DNA of 6,682 bases from Acidobacteriaceae bacterium (GTDB lineage Bacteria > Acidobacteriota > Terriglobia > Terriglobales > Acidobacteriaceae). Shown here piece by piece: positions 5,041 through 6,682 of this stretch (positions within the stretch are counted from its first letter, which is position 1; each line of letters opens with the position of its first letter). Below the pieces are notes generated by a model. The model was not told where the DNA came from. It saw nothing but the letters and a program-made list of their open reading frames with translations, and searched no databases. The stretch covers positions 1 to 6,682 of the forward strand of contig PMXH01000131.1 in assembly GCA_003165855.1 (NCBI GenBank). Reading direction: 5' to 3'. A program made the translations under genes and the position numbers.

Positions 5041-6363
5041 ATGGAACCCCAACCAGAGCATGCGGCGCCGTCGATCTCGCTTGCGTCGTACCTAAGGCTG
5101 GTACGCGGCAACCGCAATTTCCGCCGCCTCTGGCTGGCGCAAATTGTCAGCGAGATTGGGGACTGGTTCTACACACTCTCCATTTACACGCTGCTGCTGC
5201 AGTTGACCGGGCATGCCAGTTCGGTCGCGCTGGCCTTGGTTCTGCAGGTTCTGCCGCAAACCCTGGTGGGTCCGACAGCCGGAGTAGTGAACGACCGTCT
5301 GCGCCGCAAGCACGTGATGATCGCCGCCGACCTGGTTCGGGTTGTGGTGGTGCTGGCCATGCTGCTGGTGCGCTCGCGCTCCATGGTGTGGGTCGTCTAT
5401 CCGCTGCTGCTGGCGGAGACCATCATGGCCGCGTTCTTCGAGCCGGCGCGCAGTTCGGTGATCCCCAACATCGCCGCCAAAGGAGAAGTGCTCATCGCCA
5501 ACACGCTCTCCTCGGCTACGTGGTCGGTGAACCTGTTGATTGGCGCTTCGGTTGGCGGAGTGGTTGCAGCCTTCTTCGGACGAGATGCAGTATTCATCCT
5601 GAACGCGCTGTCGTTCCTGGCTTCAGCCGTGCTCCTCGCCGGAATGCGGTTTGCCGAGCCGCACGCCGAAGCCGCGGCTCCGCTGCGTCCGCGAGATCTG
5701 GTCGATTTCTCGCCCGTTCTGGAAGGCATCCGCTACATTCGCAATCAGCGCACGCTGCTGCCTACCGTGTTTGCGAAAGCCGGCGAACTCATGATCGGAC
5801 CGAGTTGGGTGATCTTCACCGTGATGGGAGCGCATGAGTTCGCGGTGCACTGGCGCAATGTCGATGCCGCGCGCGGAGCCATGCTGGGCATGAGCATCCT
5901 GCTCGGAGGACGCGGTTTGGGAGCACTCGTCGGTCCGCTGGTCTCGGCGCGCTGGGCGGGCCGCAGCGACCGCAGACTGCAACTTGGCATCCTCTTCGGT
6001 TATCTCACCATCGCGGTGGGATACGGAATTCTCGGTTTCAGCCGCACAGTTTGGATGGCCGCAGCCTGCGCGATGCTGGCGCACATGGGAGGCTCGACGG
6101 TGTGGGTCTTCTCCACCACGCTGCTGCAGCTTCATGCCGACGATCGTTTCCGCGGACGCGTGTTCTCCGCGGACTTGGGATTCTCCATGCTGACCATCGC
6201 GGCTGGCGCTTATCTGTGTGGACGTTTGCTCGATGCAGGCATCACTGCTCGCACGGTCGCGACTTACACGGGATTGGTCATGCTGATTCCGGCGGTGCTA
6301 TGGGCGTTAGCGATGCGGGTGGGGGAGAGCGGCGCTGCGGAAGCTTCGAATCGATCAGACTGA
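5041..6363 (+). CDS. Major facilitator superfamily exporter, MFS_3 (EntS-like) type
   Basis: A 440-residue inner-membrane protein with about twelve hydrophobic segments, roughly at residues 32-53, 60-82, 93-113, 115-134, 152-178, 183-203, 240-262, 278-303, 314-333, 338-361, 378-399 and 405-427, with a hydrophilic central loop (204-238). The opening FRRLWLAQIVSEIGDWFYTLSIYTL (27-51) is typical of the MFS_3/EntS group. GVVNDRLRRK (81-90) is the motif A loop between TM2 and TM3 with D85. ADDRFRGRVFS (366-376) is the equivalent loop late in the C-half. Members export siderophores, macrolides or other compounds; the substrate is not readable here. The ATG at 5041 lies 48 bp after the ypdA stop, so co-transcription is plausible. 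No SD precedes it; a poor -10-like TACCCT (5025-5030) would give a very short leader. The family call is strong, the function open. Confidence 0.9.
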   Translation: MEPQPEHAAPSISLASYLRLVRGNRNFRRLWLAQIVSEIGDWFYTLSIYTLLLQLTGHASSVALALVLQVLPQTLVGPTAGVVNDRLRRKHVMIAADLVRVVVVLAMLLVRSRSMVWVVYPLLLAETIMAAFFEPARSSVIPNIAAKGEVLIANTLSSATWSVNLLIGASVGGVVAAFFGRDAVFILNALSFLASAVLLAGMRFAEPHAEAAAPLRPRDLVDFSPVLEGIRYIRNQRTLLPTVFAKAGELMIGPSWVIFTVMGAHEFAVHWRNVDAARGAMLGMSILLGGRGLGALVGPLVSARWAGRSDRRLQLGILFGYLTIAVGYGILGFSRTVWMAAACAMLAHMGGSTVWVFSTTLLQLHADDRFRGRVFSADLGFSMLTIAAGAYLCGRLLDAGITARTVATYTGLVMLIPAVLWALAMRVGESGAAEASNRSD

Positions 6364-6387
6364 AGTGGTCGGACAAACGGATTGGGA

Positions 6388-6492
6388 AGGGCACGACTTC
6401 AGAAGCTGCGGAAAAGCCTACGATTCGTATCAGGGCACAACTTCAGTCGTGCCGCTCAGGACCACGAAAGACTCGGGCTTTAGCCCCTGAGG
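6388..6492. repeat. Compound palindromic repeat cluster between convergent genes
   Basis: Between the MFS stop and the dehydratase stop lie (a) a 15-nt direct repeat, AGGGCACGACTTCAG at 6388-6402 and AGGGCACAACTTCAG at 6432-6446 (14 of 15 identical, 44 nt apart); (b) a hairpin GGCACAACT/AGTCGTGCC (6434-6442 with 6445-6453, 8 of 9 pairs); and (c) a hairpin GGGCT/AGCCC (6475-6479 with 6482-6486) inside an outer stem CTCAG/CTGAG (6455-6459 with 6487-6491). The sequence is unrelated to the REP-like copies at 846-1444. I recall similar GGGCTTTAGCCCCTGAGG and GCACGACTTCAGTCGTGC strings as interspersed repeats in acidobacterial genomes. It may also serve as a shared 3' end for the two converging transcripts, though no T-runs are present. 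Confidence 0.65.
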
Positions 6493-6493
6493 C

Positions 6494-6682
6494 CTATCCT
6501 GCCAGCCGGTCGATCTTGGCGGCCATGATGAAGTCGCTCTCGGTGAGGCCGTCGATCTTGTGCGTCCACATCGTGATCTCCGCTTTGCCCCAGGCCAGCA
6601 GAATGTCGGGATGGTGGCCTTGCTTCTCCGCCAGCGCTCCCACGCGATTCACGAACTTCAGCGCCTGCTTGAAATCGGGAAA
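6494..6682 (-). CDS. Pterin-4a-carbinolamine dehydratase, C-terminal part (gene runs past the window end)
   Basis: Reading in from the window edge on the minus strand gives 62 codons and a TAG stop (6496-6494) with no start inside the window. The enzyme dehydrates 4a-hydroxytetrahydrobiopterin (PCD/DCoH/PhhB), recycling the pterin cofactor of aromatic amino acid hydroxylases; some bacterial members may act in molybdopterin metabolism instead. The family motif [EDKH]-x3-H-[HN]-[PCS]-x5-6-[YWF]-x9-[HW]-x8-15-D fits exactly: E19, H23, H24, P25, W31, H41 and D50 of the visible fragment. The ending LTESDFIMAAKIDRLAG is typical. A full protein has about 95-110 residues, so some 35-45 N-terminal residues are outside. 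Convergent with the MFS gene. Confidence 0.93.
   Translation of the reverse strand, partial: FPDFKQALKFVNRVGALAEKQGHHPDILLAWGKAEITMWTHKIDGLTESDFIMAAKIDRLAG

Overview
The window looks like chromosomal DNA of a soil-type Acidobacteriota (Terriglobia-like) bacterium. This rests on GC-rich coding DNA, a YpdA-type bacillithiol-disulfide reductase homologue, a secreted protein of a style I associate with acidobacterial genomes, and interspersed palindromic repeats of two kinds. The phylum call is inference from protein style and repeats; no rRNA or other marker gene is present.

Layout. (1) 1-816 (+): 3' part of a 10-TM drug/metabolite (EamA) exporter whose first roughly 45-50 codons lie outside the window. 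(2) 846-1444: a repeat-rich island with three copies of a REP-like palindrome (two direct, one inverted) around a small stand-alone GIY-YIG endonuclease gene on the minus strand; the gene's last 14 codons and stop codon lie inside one repeat copy. (3) 1604-2269 (+): a secreted protein of unknown function. (4) 2333-3742 (-): class II fumarase fumC, with a perfect TATAAT -10 box and a weak terminator. (5) 3937-4992 (+): YpdA-family FAD/NAD(P)H oxidoreductase, divergent from fumC, with its own extended -10 promoter. (6) 5041-6363 (+): a 12-TM MFS_3-type exporter, 48 bp behind ypdA and possibly co-transcribed. (7) 6388-6492: a second, unrelated palindromic repeat cluster between convergent genes. 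(8) 6494-6682 (-): C-terminal 62 codons of pterin-4a-carbinolamine dehydratase, whose N-terminus lies outside the window.

How the parts fit. Most genes are ordinary housekeeping or transport: fumarase for the TCA cycle, YpdA for thiol redox, a dehydratase for pterin recycling, and two exporters. They do not form one pathway. The part most worth a second look is the GIY-YIG/palindrome island. Its three hairpins share conserved outer arms, while the inner 7-bp stem has different sequences that mostly keep pairing. The arrangement recalls the pairing of REP sequences with RAYT transposases, but with a GIY-YIG nuclease as candidate partner. That functional link is a hypothesis; the sequence shows only the association. 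The YpdA homologue also has threonine where characterised Firmicute enzymes have the active-site cysteine in their first glycine-rich loop.
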